64,000 nucleotides of DNA from Pelagibacterium luteolum (GCF_900100665.1 NZ_FNCS01000015.1:1-64000), one strand, 5' to 3'; shown: positions 35,026 to 45,315, counted from the stretch's first letter. The notes: generated by a model from the letters alone, not told the origin. Numbers and translations: made by a program.

Positions 35026-35655
35026 ATGCGCGTCGTCGCCATTTGCCGTACGAGGGCTACAAGTAGTGAGCAACGTCTACTCGAGCGCATGCATGAACTA
35101 CGCGCCAAGGTCTTCAAGCACAGGTTGGACTGGGACGTCCACGTAGAGCACAACCAGGAAAAAGACGAGTACGACCGGCTCGATCCGACCTATCTCGTGC
35201 TCGTCGGCCACGACGATCAGGTGGTCGGTTGCGCCCGGCTGCTGCCATCCACAGGTCCGACGATGCTCGGTCAGACATTTCCGTTTCTGGCTGGCGATGC
35301 TCGCATGCCCCAATCGAGCCGTGTTGTCGAGAGTTCGCGCTTTTGCATTGACACCGAACGCAGCGACATCGTTTCCGCGAGCGGACTGCGCGATGCGACG
35401 CACACACTATTCGCTGGCATCATCGAATGGTCGATGGCCAATGGGTTCGACCGGATCGTCACTGTGACGGACGTTCGGTTTGAGCGCATTCTCAACCGGG
35501 CGAAGTGGCCACTGGAGCGGCTAGGTCCTCCACATCCTGTTGGCAATACCATTGCTGTCGCGGGCCTCTTACCTGCCGACGAAGCCAGTCTCGATCTGGT
35601 GCGGCCGTCTAGCTACGTCCCCCTTTTCCTGGCCGCTGTCGAAGCCGCGGCCTGA
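35026..35655 (+). CDS. traI: TraI, acyl-homoserine-lactone synthase
   Basis: A 209-residue LuxI-type autoinducer synthase. The N-terminal core has MHELRAKVFKHRLDWDV and the conserved acidic/aromatic pattern EYDRLDPTYLVLV, then GCARLLPSTGPTML, with VVESSRFCIDTER as the catalytic strand. It should make an acyl-homoserine lactone from SAM and acyl-ACP, the signal for TraR. It is first in the traI-trbB-trbI operon, as on Ti plasmids, and is divergent from traR across a shared operator. Confidence 0.93.
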   Translation: MRVVAICRTRATSSEQRLLERMHELRAKVFKHRLDWDVHVEHNQEKDEYDRLDPTYLVLVGHDDQVVGCARLLPSTGPTMLGQTFPFLAGDARMPQSSRVVESSRFCIDTERSDIVSASGLRDATHTLFAGIIEWSMANGFDRIVTVTDVRFERILNRAKWPLERLGPPHPVGNTIAVAGLLPADEASLDLVRPSSYVPLFLAAVEAAA

Positions 35656-35683
35656 CCTGAGAAGCCGGGCAAGGGGGCGGTCC

Positions 35684-36667
35684 ATGAGCGAGTCGAAACG
35701 ACGGCTGATCCTCGGGCTGCAGGACGCACTTGGCGCCACGGTCACGACAGCTCTCCATGACCCCAACGTTGTGGAGGTCATGCTCAACCCCGACGGCAAT
35801 CTATTCATCGAGCGGGTAGGGCAGGGGATAGCGGCGGCGGGGCGGATGACCTCCCATGACGTCGAGACCGTCATCGGCAAGGTCGCCCACGCCCTCAAGA
35901 CCGAGGTCGACCAGGACCGGCCTATTATTTCCGGGGAACTGCCCCTTGGCGGACATCGCTTCGAGGGGATTTTGCCACCGGCCGCGCCCGCGCCGATGTT
36001 CACGATCCGAAAGCGGGCCTCGATGCTGATCCGCCTCGATCAGTATGTCGCCGATGGCATCATGACGCCCGAGCAGGTGGATGTGATCCGCGATTCGATC
36101 GTGAACCGGCTCAACATTGTCGTGTCGGGAGGCACCGGAACAGGCAAGACCACACTCACCAATGCTATCCTGGCGGAGATGGTCGAGACCACGCCAGAAC
36201 ACCGGTTGGTGATCCTGGAAGACACCGCCGAGATCCAATGCGCGGCGGAAAACCACGTGATCCTGCACACCACCGACACGGTCGATATGGGCCGTCTATT
36301 GAAGTCAACGATGCGGCTGCGTCCAGACCGCATCATCGTGGGCGAGGTCCGCGACGGCGCGGCCCTCACTCTCTTGAAAGCGTGGAACACCGGCCATCCG
36401 GGCGGCATCGCGACGGTTCACTCGAACTCGGCCGCCGCCGCCCTTACCCGGCTTGAACAACTCGTCGCCGAAGTCAGCTCCCAGCCGATGCCAGAAGTCA
36501 TCGGAGAGGCGGTCGACCTGATCGTCTCGATCGAACGAGCGCCTGGCGGGCGAACCGTTCGCGAGATCCTGAAGGTCGAAGGCTTTCACGACGGGCGATA
36601 CCTCACCACGCCGGTCGGCGCGTCGAAATCGGAATCCATGCAGGGAAGAAATCTTCATGTCGTCTAA
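35684..36667 (+). CDS. trbB: TrbB, VirB11-type secretion ATPase
   Basis: A 327-residue hexameric ATPase for the mating channel. Walker A is GGTGTGKTT (about residues 149-157), the Asp box is [11 protein letters not shown], and the His box is [14 protein letters not shown]. It starts at ATG 35684 with AGGGGG upstream, 28 bases after traI. It powers pilus assembly or substrate transfer at the inner membrane. Its end overlaps the trbC start by 11 bases. Confidence 0.95.
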   Translation: MSESKRRLILGLQDALGATVTTALHDPNVVEVMLNPDGNLFIERVGQGIAAAGRMTSHDVETVIGKVAHALKTEVDQDRPIISGELPLGGHRFEGILPPAAPAPMFTIRKRASMLIRLDQYVADGIMTPEQVDVIRDSIVNRLNIVVSGGTGTGKTTLTNAILAEMVETTPEHRLVILEDTAEIQCAAENHVILHTTDTVDMGRLLKSTMRLRPDRIIVGEVRDGAALTLLKAWNTGHPGGIATVHSNSAAAALTRLEQLVAEVSSQPMPEVIGEAVDLIVSIERAPGGRTVREILKVEGFHDGRYLTTPVGASKSESMQGRNLHVV

Positions 36668-37025
36668 GAAGGCTTTCACATTTCTCCTCGGCCTTGCGGC
36701 CACATCGCTCGTCATGATCGAACCAACGCTCGCCAGCGGCGGCGGCGGCCTGCCCTGGGAAGGGCCTCTGGAGCAGATTCAGGAATCCATCACCGGCCCG
36801 GTCGCTGGCGCCATCGCGCTCGCAGCAGTCGCCATTGCAGGCGGCATGTTGATCTTCGGCGGCGAGCTGAACGATTTCGCCCGCCGGCTTTGCTACATCG
36901 TGCTCGTCGCCGGTATCCTGCTTGGCGCAACGCAAATCGTCGGTCTCTTCGGCTCCAGCGGTTCGTCCATCGGCGTCCCGCTGGAGGCGCATGGACAAAC
37001 GCTGGCGGTTACCCCGCATGGCTGA
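36657..37025 (+). CDS. trbC: TrbC, pilin (VirB2-like)
   Basis: A 122-residue pilin precursor with an N-terminal signal ([20 protein letters not shown], cleaved after about residue 28) and two hydrophobic segments, the first rich in Ala and Gly ([15 protein letters not shown]). TrbC pilins are processed and may be cyclised by TraF, whose gene is at 62071-62604. The start overlaps trbB and the stop overlaps trbD. Confidence 0.9.
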   Translation: MSSKKAFTFLLGLAATSLVMIEPTLASGGGGLPWEGPLEQIQESITGPVAGAIALAAVAIAGGMLIFGGELNDFARRLCYIVLVAGILLGATQIVGLFGSSGSSIGVPLEAHGQTLAVTPHG

Positions 37026-37317
37026 GAGGGAAAGCCGGCTGGCGACGGCGCGGATACACCGGGCCCTTTCGCGTCCGACGCTGCTCTTTGGGGCTGACCG
37101 TGAGCTGGTGCTTCTGACCGGGCTCGCCGCGGTCATTCTCGTCTTCGTCATCCTGACAACCGTATCGGCGCTGCTCGGCACGGTCATCTGGATCGTGGTC
37201 GTCGGGCTACTGCGCATGATGGCGAAAGCCGATCCGCTGATGCGCCGCGTCTACCTGCAACACATCAAATATCGACCCTACTACCGGCCGACCTCCACTC
37301 CCTGGCGGACTTTCTGA
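37018..37317 (+). CDS. trbD: TrbD, VirB3-like inner-membrane protein
   Basis: A 99-residue protein, the same length as Ti-plasmid TrbD, from ATG 37018 and overlapping the trbC end by 8 bases. One long hydrophobic region ([20 protein letters not shown]) probably forms two membrane helices. It works with the TrbE ATPase in the mating-pair complex. Confidence 0.9.
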   Translation: MAERESRLATARIHRALSRPTLLFGADRELVLLTGLAAVILVFVILTTVSALLGTVIWIVVVGLLRMMAKADPLMRRVYLQHIKYRPYYRPTSTPWRTF

Positions 37318-37319
37318 CA

Positions 37320-39755
37320 ATGGTTGCGCTCAAGAAGTTTCGCCATTCCGGCCCGTCCTTTTCCGATCTTCTGCCCTATGCGGCCCTGATCGACAACGGC
37401 ACGCTCTTGCTCAAGGACGGGAGTCTCATGGCCGGCTGGTACTTCGCCGGTCCGGACAGCGAAAGCTCGACCGATTTCGAGCGCAACGAGGTCAGCCGCC
37501 AGATCAATGCCATTCTCGCCCGCCTCGGATCGGGCTGGATGATCCAGGTCGAAGCCGTGCGCGTGCCGGCGACGGCCTATCCGGCGCGGGACAACTGCCA
37601 CTTCCCTGACAAGGTGAGCGCGCTGATCGATGAGGAACGGCGCAAGCGTTTCGAGGCGGCGGACGGGCACTATGAGAGCCAGCACGCCATCATCCTGACC
37701 TATCGCGAACCGGAGAAGCGCAAGTCCGGCCTCGTCAAATATGTCTATTCCGACGATGAGTCCCGTGCGACCACCTTTGCCGATCGCGCGCTCGATCATT
37801 TCCGGCGTTCGATCCGCGAATTCGAACAATATATGGGAAACGTCGTCTCGATCCGGCGCATGGTCACCCAGGAGACCGAGGAACGCGGCGGCAGCCGTAT
37901 CGCCAGATATGACGATCTGCTGCAGTTCGCCCGCTTCTGCATCGTCGGCGAAAACCATCCGGTCCGCCTGCCCGACATTCCAATGTATCTCGATTTCGTC
38001 GTCACAGCCGAATTCCACCACGGTCTCTCGCCGCTGGTCGACAACCGCTATCTGGCGGTCGTGGCGATCGACGGCTTTCCGGCCGAGAGCTGGCCGGGCA
38101 TTCTCAATTCTCTGGACCTGATGCCGCTCACCTATCGCTGGTCGAGCCGCTTCGTTTTTCTTGATCCGATCGAGGCCCGCCAAAGGCTCGAGCGCACGCG
38201 CAAGAAGTGGCTGCAAAAGGTGCGGCCGTTCATGGACCAGCTGTTCCAGACAAACAGCGGCGCGGTCGACCAGGACGCGGCAATGATGGTCGCGGAGACC
38301 GAGGACGCCATTGCCGAGGCCAATTCACAGCTCGTCGCCTATGGCTATTACACCCCGGTCATTGTCATGTTCGATGACGACGAGGCGCGTCTTCGCGAAA
38401 AGACCGAAGGCGTGCGCAGGCTGATCCAGGCCGAAGGCTTTGCCGCGCGCATCGAAACGCTGAACGCCACCGAGGCTTTTCTTGGGAGCCTGCCCGGCAA
38501 CTGGTACGCCAACATCCGAGAACCGCTGGTCAATACCCGCAACCTTGCCGACTTGGTGCCACTCAACTCGGTCTGGTCGGGCTCACCGGTTGCACCGTGC
38601 CCGTTCTATCCTGACGGCTCGCCTCCGTTGATGCAGGTCGCAAGCGGATCATCGCCGTTCCGACTGAACCTCCATTCGGGCGACGTGGGTCATACCCTGA
38701 TCTTCGGTCCGACCGGATCGGGCAAGTCGACGCTTCTGGCGCTGATCGCGGCACAGTTCCGCCGTTACGGCCGAGCGCAGCTCTTCGCCTTCGACAAGGG
38801 CAAGTCGATGTACCCGCTGACGGTGGCTGTTGGCGGCGATCACTACGATGTCGGGGCAGGGGAGACGCTGACCTTCTGCCCGCTTTCCCAACTGGAGGAT
38901 GATGGCGACAAGGCCTGGGCGGCCGGCTGGCTGGAAACGCTAATCGAGCTGCAGGGTGTGAAGGTGACGCCCGACCATCGCAATGCGATCGCCAGGCAAA
39001 TCGAGCTCATGGCCGCAACATCGCGCCGGTCGCTCTCCGATTTCGTGTCGGGCGTGCAGATGCGAGAGATCAAGGACGCGCTACGCCACTACACCGTCGA
39101 TGGTCCCATGGGCCATCTGCTCGATGCCGAGCAGGATGGACTGACCCTCTCGGATTTCCAGACATTCGAGATCGAGGAATTGATGAACCTCGGTGACCGC
39201 AATCTTGTGCCGGTCCTGCTCTACCTGTTCCGTCGCATCGAAAAGCGCCTGACCGGCGCTCCCAGCCTCATCATCCTCGATGAGGCATGGCTGATGCTCG
39301 GCCACCCAGCCTTCCGCGAGAAGATCCGCGAATGGCTGAAGGTGCTGCGCAAGGCCAATTGTGCCGTCGTTCTGGCAACGCAGTCGATTTCTGACGCGGA
39401 AAAGTCCGGCATCATCGACGTGCTCAAGGAAAGCTGCCCGACCAAGATTTGCCTGCCGAACGGCGCGGCGCGCGAAAGCGGCACGCGCGAGTTCTATGAG
39501 CGCATTGGCTTCAATGAGCGGCAAATCGAGATCGTCGCGACCGCTCTGCCCAAGCGCGAATATTACGTCGCTTCGCCTGACGGCCGGCGTCTGTTCGACA
39601 TGGCTCTCGGGCCGATCACCCTGTCTTTCGTCGGCGCGTCCGGACAGGACGACATCAAGCGCATCGATGAGCTGCGCGTCCGCCACGGCGACGAATGGCC
39701 CGTCCACTGGCTCAAGCAAAGAGGTATCGAAAATGCCGAAGCTCTTCTTGCGTAG
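37320..39755 (+). CDS. trbE: TrbE, VirB4-type conjugation ATPase
   Basis: An 811-residue VirB4 family ATPase. Walker A is FGPTGSGKSTLLALI (about residues 462-476), Walker B is SLIILDEAWLML, and the following VVLATQSISDAEKSG is the family glutamine motif. The N-terminal half is the CagE/TrbE domain (RRMVTQETEERGG and PLTYRWSSRFVFLDP). It energises pilus assembly and DNA transfer. It starts two bases after trbD and overlaps trbJ by 23 bases. Confidence 0.95.
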   Translation: MVALKKFRHSGPSFSDLLPYAALIDNGTLLLKDGSLMAGWYFAGPDSESSTDFERNEVSRQINAILARLGSGWMIQVEAVRVPATAYPARDNCHFPDKVSALIDEERRKRFEAADGHYESQHAIILTYREPEKRKSGLVKYVYSDDESRATTFADRALDHFRRSIREFEQYMGNVVSIRRMVTQETEERGGSRIARYDDLLQFARFCIVGENHPVRLPDIPMYLDFVVTAEFHHGLSPLVDNRYLAVVAIDGFPAESWPGILNSLDLMPLTYRWSSRFVFLDPIEARQRLERTRKKWLQKVRPFMDQLFQTNSGAVDQDAAMMVAETEDAIAEANSQLVAYGYYTPVIVMFDDDEARLREKTEGVRRLIQAEGFAARIETLNATEAFLGSLPGNWYANIREPLVNTRNLADLVPLNSVWSGSPVAPCPFYPDGSPPLMQVASGSSPFRLNLHSGDVGHTLIFGPTGSGKSTLLALIAAQFRRYGRAQLFAFDKGKSMYPLTVAVGGDHYDVGAGETLTFCPLSQLEDDGDKAWAAGWLETLIELQGVKVTPDHRNAIARQIELMAATSRRSLSDFVSGVQMREIKDALRHYTVDGPMGHLLDAEQDGLTLSDFQTFEIEELMNLGDRNLVPVLLYLFRRIEKRLTGAPSLIILDEAWLMLGHPAFREKIREWLKVLRKANCAVVLATQSISDAEKSGIIDVLKESCPTKICLPNGAARESGTREFYERIGFNERQIEIVATALPKREYYVASPDGRRLFDMALGPITLSFVGASGQDDIKRIDELRVRHGDEWPVHWLKQRGIENAEALLA

Positions 39756-40521
39756 TTCGCTCGCAAGCGTCCTGATCGCTATCAGCCTTGCCGCGCCGGC
39801 CCAAGCCAGCGGGGCGCTCACCGGCGCGACCGAGTTCACGCAGATCCTCAACAATGGGGAATTGATCGCGCTCGGCGGGCAGAACGCCGAGCAGATCGCA
39901 AATCAGGTAACGCAGATCTCCAACCAGGTTGAGCAGATCGCCAACCAGATCCGCATCTACGAGAACATGCTGCAGAACACCTTGCAGCTTCCCGATCACG
40001 TGTGGGGGCAAGCTCAACAGGACCTCGCCAACCTGCAAGGTATCGTGCAGCAGGGGCAGGGCATGGCCTTCTCGATGGGAAGCCTCGACGATGTGCTCAA
40101 GCAGCGTTTCGACAGCTATGCCGATTTCCAGGGCGGTCTTCCGAACGGGCAGGACTTTTCGTCCACCTATCAGTCCTGGTCGGACACCAATCGCGACACC
40201 ATCGGTGGAACACTGGCGGCGGCAGGCCTCACGGCCGATCAGTTCGCGACCGAAGAATCCACCATGGCGCAATTGCGCGCCCAATCCGAATCCGCCGACG
40301 GCCAGATGAAGGCATTGCAGGTCGGGCATCAGATCGCGACCCAGCAGGTCGAGCAGATGCAGAAGCTTCGCGGCCTGGTCTCCCAGCAGATGACCATGAT
40401 GGGCACCTGGTATCAATCCGAACAAGCCGAGAAGGATCTCGCTCAGGCTCGCCGCGACGCATTTTTCGGCTCTACCGCTCCGTCCACCTCCGGCGGCCAA
40501 CAAATGCAGCCTCGGTGGTGA
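39733..40521 (+). CDS. trbJ: TrbJ, VirB5-like mating protein
   Basis: A 262-residue secreted protein with a signal peptide ending AAPAQASG (about residue 26), then a heptad-like Gln/Asn-rich coil (ANQVTQISNQVEQIANQIRI). TrbJ is a periplasmic or pilus-tip protein needed for mating-pair formation. It ends STSGGQQMQPRW, a tail repeated at the end of the next gene product. Confidence 0.9.
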   Translation: MPKLFLRSSLASVLIAISLAAPAQASGALTGATEFTQILNNGELIALGGQNAEQIANQVTQISNQVEQIANQIRIYENMLQNTLQLPDHVWGQAQQDLANLQGIVQQGQGMAFSMGSLDDVLKQRFDSYADFQGGLPNGQDFSSTYQSWSDTNRDTIGGTLAAAGLTADQFATEESTMAQLRAQSESADGQMKALQVGHQIATQQVEQMQKLRGLVSQQMTMMGTWYQSEQAEKDLAQARRDAFFGSTAPSTSGGQQMQPRW

Positions 40522-40525
40522 CTCC

Positions 40526-40786
40526 ATGGCAACGGTCAAACTCCCCATCGTCGTCGTGATCGCGATCGTTGCCGCCCTCACGGGCGGCGCGGCATCCTAT
40601 GTGTTCATCCCGAACACCGATCCGGAAGTGAAGGCGCTTCTCCAGCGCCAGCTTGAACTTGCCGAGCAAGAAGCGGCGGCACGCGAGGAAGCTGCCGAGC
40701 GGGCAAAGGACTTCTTCGACGCCAATCCAGACGACTACCCCACGTCGGGAGGCCAGCAGATGGCCCCCCGCTGGGGCGACAACTGA
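40526..40786 (+). CDS. trbK: TrbK, putative entry-exclusion protein
   Basis: An 86-residue protein with one N-terminal membrane anchor (LPIVVVIAIVAALTGGAAS) and a charged helical domain (LAEQEAAAREEAAERAKDFF). It sits between trbJ and trbL, the place of trbK. Unlike some TrbK proteins it has no lipobox cysteine. The last residues, SGGQQMAPRWGDN, closely match the TrbJ C-terminus. Entry exclusion is inferred from position and family. Confidence 0.8.
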   Translation: MATVKLPIVVVIAIVAALTGGAASYVFIPNTDPEVKALLQRQLELAEQEAAAREEAAERAKDFFDANPDDYPTSGGQQMAPRWGDN

Positions 40787-40797
40787 AGGTCTGAGTC

Positions 40798-41973
40798 ATG
40801 CGCGCTGCGATGCTTTTGAGATTGGCTGGGGTGATGATCGCCGGGCTTGCCATGGTCGATCCGGCCTTTGCGCAGGACGGTTCGATCCTGACCGATCTCG
40901 AAAATCAGGTCGCTAGCGCATCGCAGGACTGGCAGGACACCGTCATCAATGCGGCAACCTCGCTGTTCTGGATACTGGCCGGCATAGAAGTGGGTATCGC
41001 GGCGATCTGGCTCGCGATCCAGGCTCCGTCGCTTGACACATGGTTTGCAGAGCTTGTGCGGAGAATCCTCTTCATCGGCTTCTTCCTCTTTGTCCTGCAG
41101 CAGGGGCCGGACTTGGCCAAGTCGGTTGTCGATAGCCTGTTTCAGCTCGGCGCGGATGGCGGTTCGGCTTCGCCGGCCGACGTCTTCAATGCCGGCGTGA
41201 AAGTGGCCTCCGAACTCTCGGAAAACGCCCGGTTCGGCCTTTGGGAGGACAATGCCCTCGCCATGGCCTCGGTCTTCGCGATGATCGTCGTTGTCATCTG
41301 CTTTGCCCTCGTAGCGGCGATCTTCGTGGCCGTGCTGGTCGAAATGTATGTCGGTCTGCTCGCCGGCATGATTATGCTTGGCCTTGGCGGCTCGTCCTTC
41401 ACCAAGGACTTCGCGATCCGCTACCTGGTCTACGCCTTCTCAGTCGGCATGAAGCTGATGGGCCTCGTGATGATCGCGCGGATCGGCTCCGAGGTGCTGA
41501 TCGGCCTTTCGAACGATACGGCTTCCGACGATCAATTCCTCACTACCCTGACGATCGCGGGCATTTCTGTCGTCGTCTTCATGATCTCTATGTACGTGCC
41601 GAACATCATTCAGGGCGTCGTGCAGGGCGTTTCCGTCGGCAATGGCATGGAAGCCATCCGCAGCGGTGGCCAGGTTGCCGGCTTCGCAGCGGTCGGTGCT
41701 GGCATGGCAGCTGGCGGCGCCGGCGTCGTCAAAGGTGGGATGGCTGCCGCCTCGGCGGCGTCGCAAGCCGGCGCATCGCGCGGCGCGGCTGCAATGGCCG
41801 GGTTGAAAGCCGCGAGTGGCGCGGTCGGCTCCGCGGCGACCGACAAGCTGATGGGCATCCCCGGCGCCAAGATGGGTTCGACCCTGGGTCTTGCCAACGA
41901 AAAGCTGCGGCAAGGCAGCAATCCGGGCACCAGTTCCAGAAGTTCAAACAGAAAGATGGACGCCGACTCGTGA
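40798..41973 (+). CDS. trbL: TrbL, VirB6-like polytopic channel protein
   Basis: A 391-residue inner-membrane protein with a signal-like start, about six hydrophobic helices (for example AFVAAIFVAVLVEMYVGLLA-type segments at mid-protein) and an Ala/Gly-rich cytoplasmic tail (GVVKGGMAAASAASQAGASR). It forms part of the inner-membrane channel. It starts 11 bases after trbK. Confidence 0.92.
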   Translation: MRAAMLLRLAGVMIAGLAMVDPAFAQDGSILTDLENQVASASQDWQDTVINAATSLFWILAGIEVGIAAIWLAIQAPSLDTWFAELVRRILFIGFFLFVLQQGPDLAKSVVDSLFQLGADGGSASPADVFNAGVKVASELSENARFGLWEDNALAMASVFAMIVVVICFALVAAIFVAVLVEMYVGLLAGMIMLGLGGSSFTKDFAIRYLVYAFSVGMKLMGLVMIARIGSEVLIGLSNDTASDDQFLTTLTIAGISVVVFMISMYVPNIIQGVVQGVSVGNGMEAIRSGGQVAGFAAVGAGMAAGGAGVVKGGMAAASAASQAGASRGAAAMAGLKAASGAVGSAATDKLMGIPGAKMGSTLGLANEKLRQGSNPGTSSRSSNRKMDADS

Positions 41974-42006
41974 GGTCGGCCGGCCGCATCGATCAAGCGA
42001 GGCTAG

Positions 42007-42669
42007 ATGGCGAAGCGAAAATACCCCGACAATCCGTATCTGGCCGCCCGCTATGAGTGGAACGAGCGCTACGGCAGCTACATGCGCGCGGCCTCGGCCT
42101 GGCGCACGGTCGGCCTGCTTTCGATGAGCATGGCGGTGATCGGGTTCGGCTATGCCCTCTATCAGTCCACACAAGTCAAGCTCGTTCCCTATGTAGTCGA
42201 GGTCGACAAGCTCGGCACGGCGGTCCTGGCCGGCTTCCCCGCGCAGATCGAATATGCCGACGAGCGCGTTGTGCGCGCGATGCTCGGCGCATGGGTGTCG
42301 AACTTCCGGTCGATAACCCCGGATGCCACCGTGCAGAAGGGCTATATCGACCGCACCTACGCGATGCTGAAGCAGCAGGACCCGGCGACCGAGAAGGTCA
42401 ACAACTGGTTTCGCAACAACTCGCCCTTCGATCGCGCGCGCACCATGACGGTCTCGATCGAAGTCAACAACGTCGTCGCCCTCTCGAACCAGAGCTACCA
42501 GGTCGACTGGAGCGAGATCGAGCGCGACCGCGCGGGCAAGGAACTGCGCACCCGCCGCTTTCGCGGCATCGCCACCGTGACCCTTTCGCCGCCCCAGGAC
42601 GAGGCGGTCATTCGTCTGAACCCGATCGGCCTCTACCTCAAGGATTTCGATTGGACGGCCCAGCTTTGA
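42007..42669 (+). CDS. trbF: TrbF, VirB8-like assembly protein
   Basis: A 220-residue bitopic protein. A short cytoplasmic N-terminus ([17 protein letters not shown]) precedes one membrane helix ([18 protein letters not shown]), then a periplasmic VirB8 fold ([18 protein letters not shown]). It scaffolds the inner-membrane part of the channel. Confidence 0.93.
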   Translation: MAKRKYPDNPYLAARYEWNERYGSYMRAASAWRTVGLLSMSMAVIGFGYALYQSTQVKLVPYVVEVDKLGTAVLAGFPAQIEYADERVVRAMLGAWVSNFRSITPDATVQKGYIDRTYAMLKQQDPATEKVNNWFRNNSPFDRARTMTVSIEVNNVVALSNQSYQVDWSEIERDRAGKELRTRRFRGIATVTLSPPQDEAVIRLNPIGLYLKDFDWTAQL

Positions 42670-42692
42670 GAAACGCTCGCGGAGTCAGAGTA

Positions 42693-43532
42693 ATGTTCAA
42701 CGTCAAGAAAATGCGCGCGGGGGTGTGTGCGGCAACCCTGTTGCTGGGCACGTTCGTCCTCAATGTCGCGGTTGCGGCCGATCAGCAGGGCCTCAGCGGC
42801 AACGAAGCGCGGGGAACCGGTCTTTCCACCCAATGGCAGGGCACGGCCGCGGTGATGACGCGCGGGCCGGACGGCAAGGTCATTTACCTCTACGGCCAAA
42901 CGCAGCCGTCCGTCGTCTGCTCGCCTCTCCAGCTCTGTGAAATCGAGCTGCAGGCCGGTGAAGCCGTGCGTGACGTGCTGGTGGGCGACACGGTTCGCTG
43001 GAAGGTCGAACCGGCAACCTCCGGCTCGGCCGAAGGCCAGAAGATCCACCTGATCGTCAAGCCTTCGGAACCCGGGCTCGAGACGTCCATGGTGGTGACG
43101 ACATCGCGGCGAACCTATCATATCCGGCTCAGATCACATCATCGCGACTACATGGCCCGCGTTGCCTTCGAATATCCCGAAGACGTGCAGGCGAAGTTCG
43201 ATGCCCTCAACGCGCGCGTCGAGGCGAGCATCATCCCCGGCGCCGGCGTCCCGGCCGAAAGCCTGAGCTTCAATTTCGATATCAGCGGACAGGCCCGCTG
43301 GCGCCCGACCCGCGTCTACACCGATGGCGTCAAGACCTACATCCAGTTCCCCGGCCAGATGATGAGCGGCGATGCGCCGGTGCTGTTCGTCGTCTCGGGC
43401 GGCGAAAACCGCATCGTCAACTACCGGCTCAACGGCACGATGATGATTGTCGACTACGTGTTCGATCGCGCAGTGTTGCTTTCCGGCGTCGGCTCCCGCC
43501 AGCAGAAGATCACCATTTCGAGGAAGGGCTGA
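42693..43532 (+). CDS. trbG: TrbG, VirB9-like outer-complex protein
   Basis: A 279-residue periplasmic protein with a signal peptide ([18 protein letters not shown]). The C-terminal VirB9 domain contains [17 protein letters not shown] and [18 protein letters not shown]. It forms the outer-membrane core with TrbH and TrbI. ATG 42693 is used; an internal Met six codons later is also possible. Confidence 0.93.
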   Translation: MFNVKKMRAGVCAATLLLGTFVLNVAVAADQQGLSGNEARGTGLSTQWQGTAAVMTRGPDGKVIYLYGQTQPSVVCSPLQLCEIELQAGEAVRDVLVGDTVRWKVEPATSGSAEGQKIHLIVKPSEPGLETSMVVTTSRRTYHIRLRSHHRDYMARVAFEYPEDVQAKFDALNARVEASIIPGAGVPAESLSFNFDISGQARWRPTRVYTDGVKTYIQFPGQMMSGDAPVLFVVSGGENRIVNYRLNGTMMIVDYVFDRAVLLSGVGSRQQKITISRKG

Positions 43533-43534
43533 CC

Positions 43535-43996
43535 ATGCGCGCCATCCACCGACTTTCCCGCGTCCTGGCACTCGTTCTTCTCGCCTGTGCAACGGCCGCC
43601 TGCGCCACGACGGGCGGGGGATACTTCACGCCAACCGTGAGTGCCGATGCCGCCAATCTTTCGCCGGCCGCGGCCTCGGCCGTCGCCGGCGACATGGTCG
43701 CCAAGCTCGCCGAGCATGTCGGCCCGGGCACCGGCACGATCGTCATCAAACCCGACGATTCCGCCTTCGGCCTGGCGCTCGAAGAGTCGCTGCGCGGCTG
43801 GGGCTATGCCGTCGCTTCAAACCAGGAGGCTCCCGGCGATAATATGATCCCGCTCGCCTACGTCGTCGACACCTTCGAGGGCGCGGTCATGACCCGGATT
43901 TCGACGCCGTCGGTGGAATTGACCCGCTCCTATGCAATGTCGGCAACCGGCGCCACGCCAACAAGCCCGCTGTCCGTCATGCAGCGTGTAAGCTGA
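43535..43996 (+). CDS. trbH: TrbH, VirB7-like lipoprotein
   Basis: A 153-residue lipoprotein: signal VLALVLLACATAAC with the lipobox cysteine near residue 23, then a periplasmic domain (GPGTGTIVIKPDDSAFGLAL). It probably anchors TrbG/TrbI to the outer membrane. It starts two bases after trbG. Confidence 0.88.
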   Translation: MRAIHRLSRVLALVLLACATAACATTGGGYFTPTVSADAANLSPAAASAVAGDMVAKLAEHVGPGTGTIVIKPDDSAFGLALEESLRGWGYAVASNQEAPGDNMIPLAYVVDTFEGAVMTRISTPSVELTRSYAMSATGATPTSPLSVMQRVS

Positions 43997-44007
43997 GGGG
44001 AGGGGCC

Positions 44008-45315
44008 ATGAGTTCGCTCGATCTTTCCCCCGGCGCCGAAAGCGGCGACGGCAAGCCCAAGATCCGGCGCCTGAACAAGCTGCCGGTCTTTCTCTTCATC
44101 GGCCTGGTCGTGCTTTTCTTCGGCGTCATCATTTGGGGACTGTCGATCCGGGGCCTCAACCGGAGCGGGGGCGCGATCGATACCTCGACCGGCGCACCGG
44201 CAACCGACTTCGCCGACCAGCTCAAGCGCGGTGTTTCGGATGGCGTGATCGAGGAGCCGCGCCCCGCGCAGGAGATACAGGTGGTGCAGCCGGTCGAACA
44301 GGCGGAAGACGAGCCGCAATCCACCAATCCTTTCCAGCGCCAACCGGTGATCCAGCAACAGCACCAGCCGCGACCGGTCGAAAGCGAGGTCGACTGGCGC
44401 GAGCGGCTGCAAAGGGAACAGGACGAGCAGATGTTTCGCTTGCTGCATCAGCAGCGTATGGCCCGGCTCCAGGCCGACGATGCCGCCTATGACAGCCCGA
44501 TCGCGGTCAATATCGGCAACGTTGGACAGGCGGCACAAGCGGGAACCCCACAGGCGACAACGGGGCAGGGGGCGCCTAGCCAACAGGCCGGCATGGCCGA
44601 TTTGTATGCGGCCGCGCTGCGCGCCGGCGGCGCCGGGCAACAGGCCGATCCGAACAACCAGGCCGGAAAGACAGGCTTCTTCGATCAGAACATTGCCGAT
44701 CTCGGTTATCTGCCGAACCGCGTCGTTCCGCAGCAGTCGCCCTTTGAGCTCAAACGCGGCTCGGTAATCCCGGCGACGCTCGTGACCGGCATCAACTCCG
44801 ACCTTCCCGGCCGCATCACCGCCCAGGTTAGCCAGAATGTCTATGACAGTGCGACCGGTCATCGGCTGTTGGTGCCGCAAGGGGCCAAGCTCTTCGGCCG
44901 ATACGATTCCAATGTCTCGTTCGGGCAAAGCCGGGTGTTGGTGATCTGGACCGATCTCATTTTCCCGAATGGATCGACACTGCAGATCGGCGGCATGGCC
45001 GGCGTCGACGCGCAAGGCTATGGCGGTTTCCGCGATCAGGTCGATAATAAGTACCTGCAGACCTTCGGCTCGGCGATCCTCATCGCCCTGATCGGAACCG
45101 GCATCGACATGGCTGTGCCGGAAAGCTCGACGCTTGCAACGCAGGACACCGCCTCGGACGCCGCGCGGCGCAACTTCGCGGAAAGTTTCGGCCGAGTAGC
45201 GGACCAAACCATCTCCCGCAATCTCAATGTCCAGCCGACCCTCACGATCCGTCCGGGCTACGGGTTCAATATCATTGTGGAGCAGGACATCATATTCCCG
45301 GGAGCCTATCACTGA
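44008..45315 (+). CDS. trbI: TrbI, VirB10-like channel protein
   Basis: A 435-residue protein that spans the envelope. One membrane helix near residue 35 (VFLFIGLVVLFFGVIIWG) is followed by a long Gln/Pro-rich periplasmic linker, then the VirB10 beta-barrel domain (RGSVIPATLVTGINSDLPG, GHRLLVPQGAKLFGRYDS). It links inner-membrane ATP use to the outer pore. It is last in the trb series; its stop overlaps the next start. Confidence 0.94.
   Translation: MSSLDLSPGAESGDGKPKIRRLNKLPVFLFIGLVVLFFGVIIWGLSIRGLNRSGGAIDTSTGAPATDFADQLKRGVSDGVIEEPRPAQEIQVVQPVEQAEDEPQSTNPFQRQPVIQQQHQPRPVESEVDWRERLQREQDEQMFRLLHQQRMARLQADDAAYDSPIAVNIGNVGQAAQAGTPQATTGQGAPSQQAGMADLYAAALRAGGAGQQADPNNQAGKTGFFDQNIADLGYLPNRVVPQQSPFELKRGSVIPATLVTGINSDLPGRITAQVSQNVYDSATGHRLLVPQGAKLFGRYDSNVSFGQSRVLVIWTDLIFPNGSTLQIGGMAGVDAQGYGGFRDQVDNKYLQTFGSAILIALIGTGIDMAVPESSTLATQDTASDAARRNFAESFGRVADQTISRNLNVQPTLTIRPGYGFNIIVEQDIIFPGAYH

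Noticed and set aside
43930..45312. A 460-codon minus-strand frame opposite trbI
   Set aside because: trbI is certain by motif and operon order; the reverse frame is a high-GC shadow.
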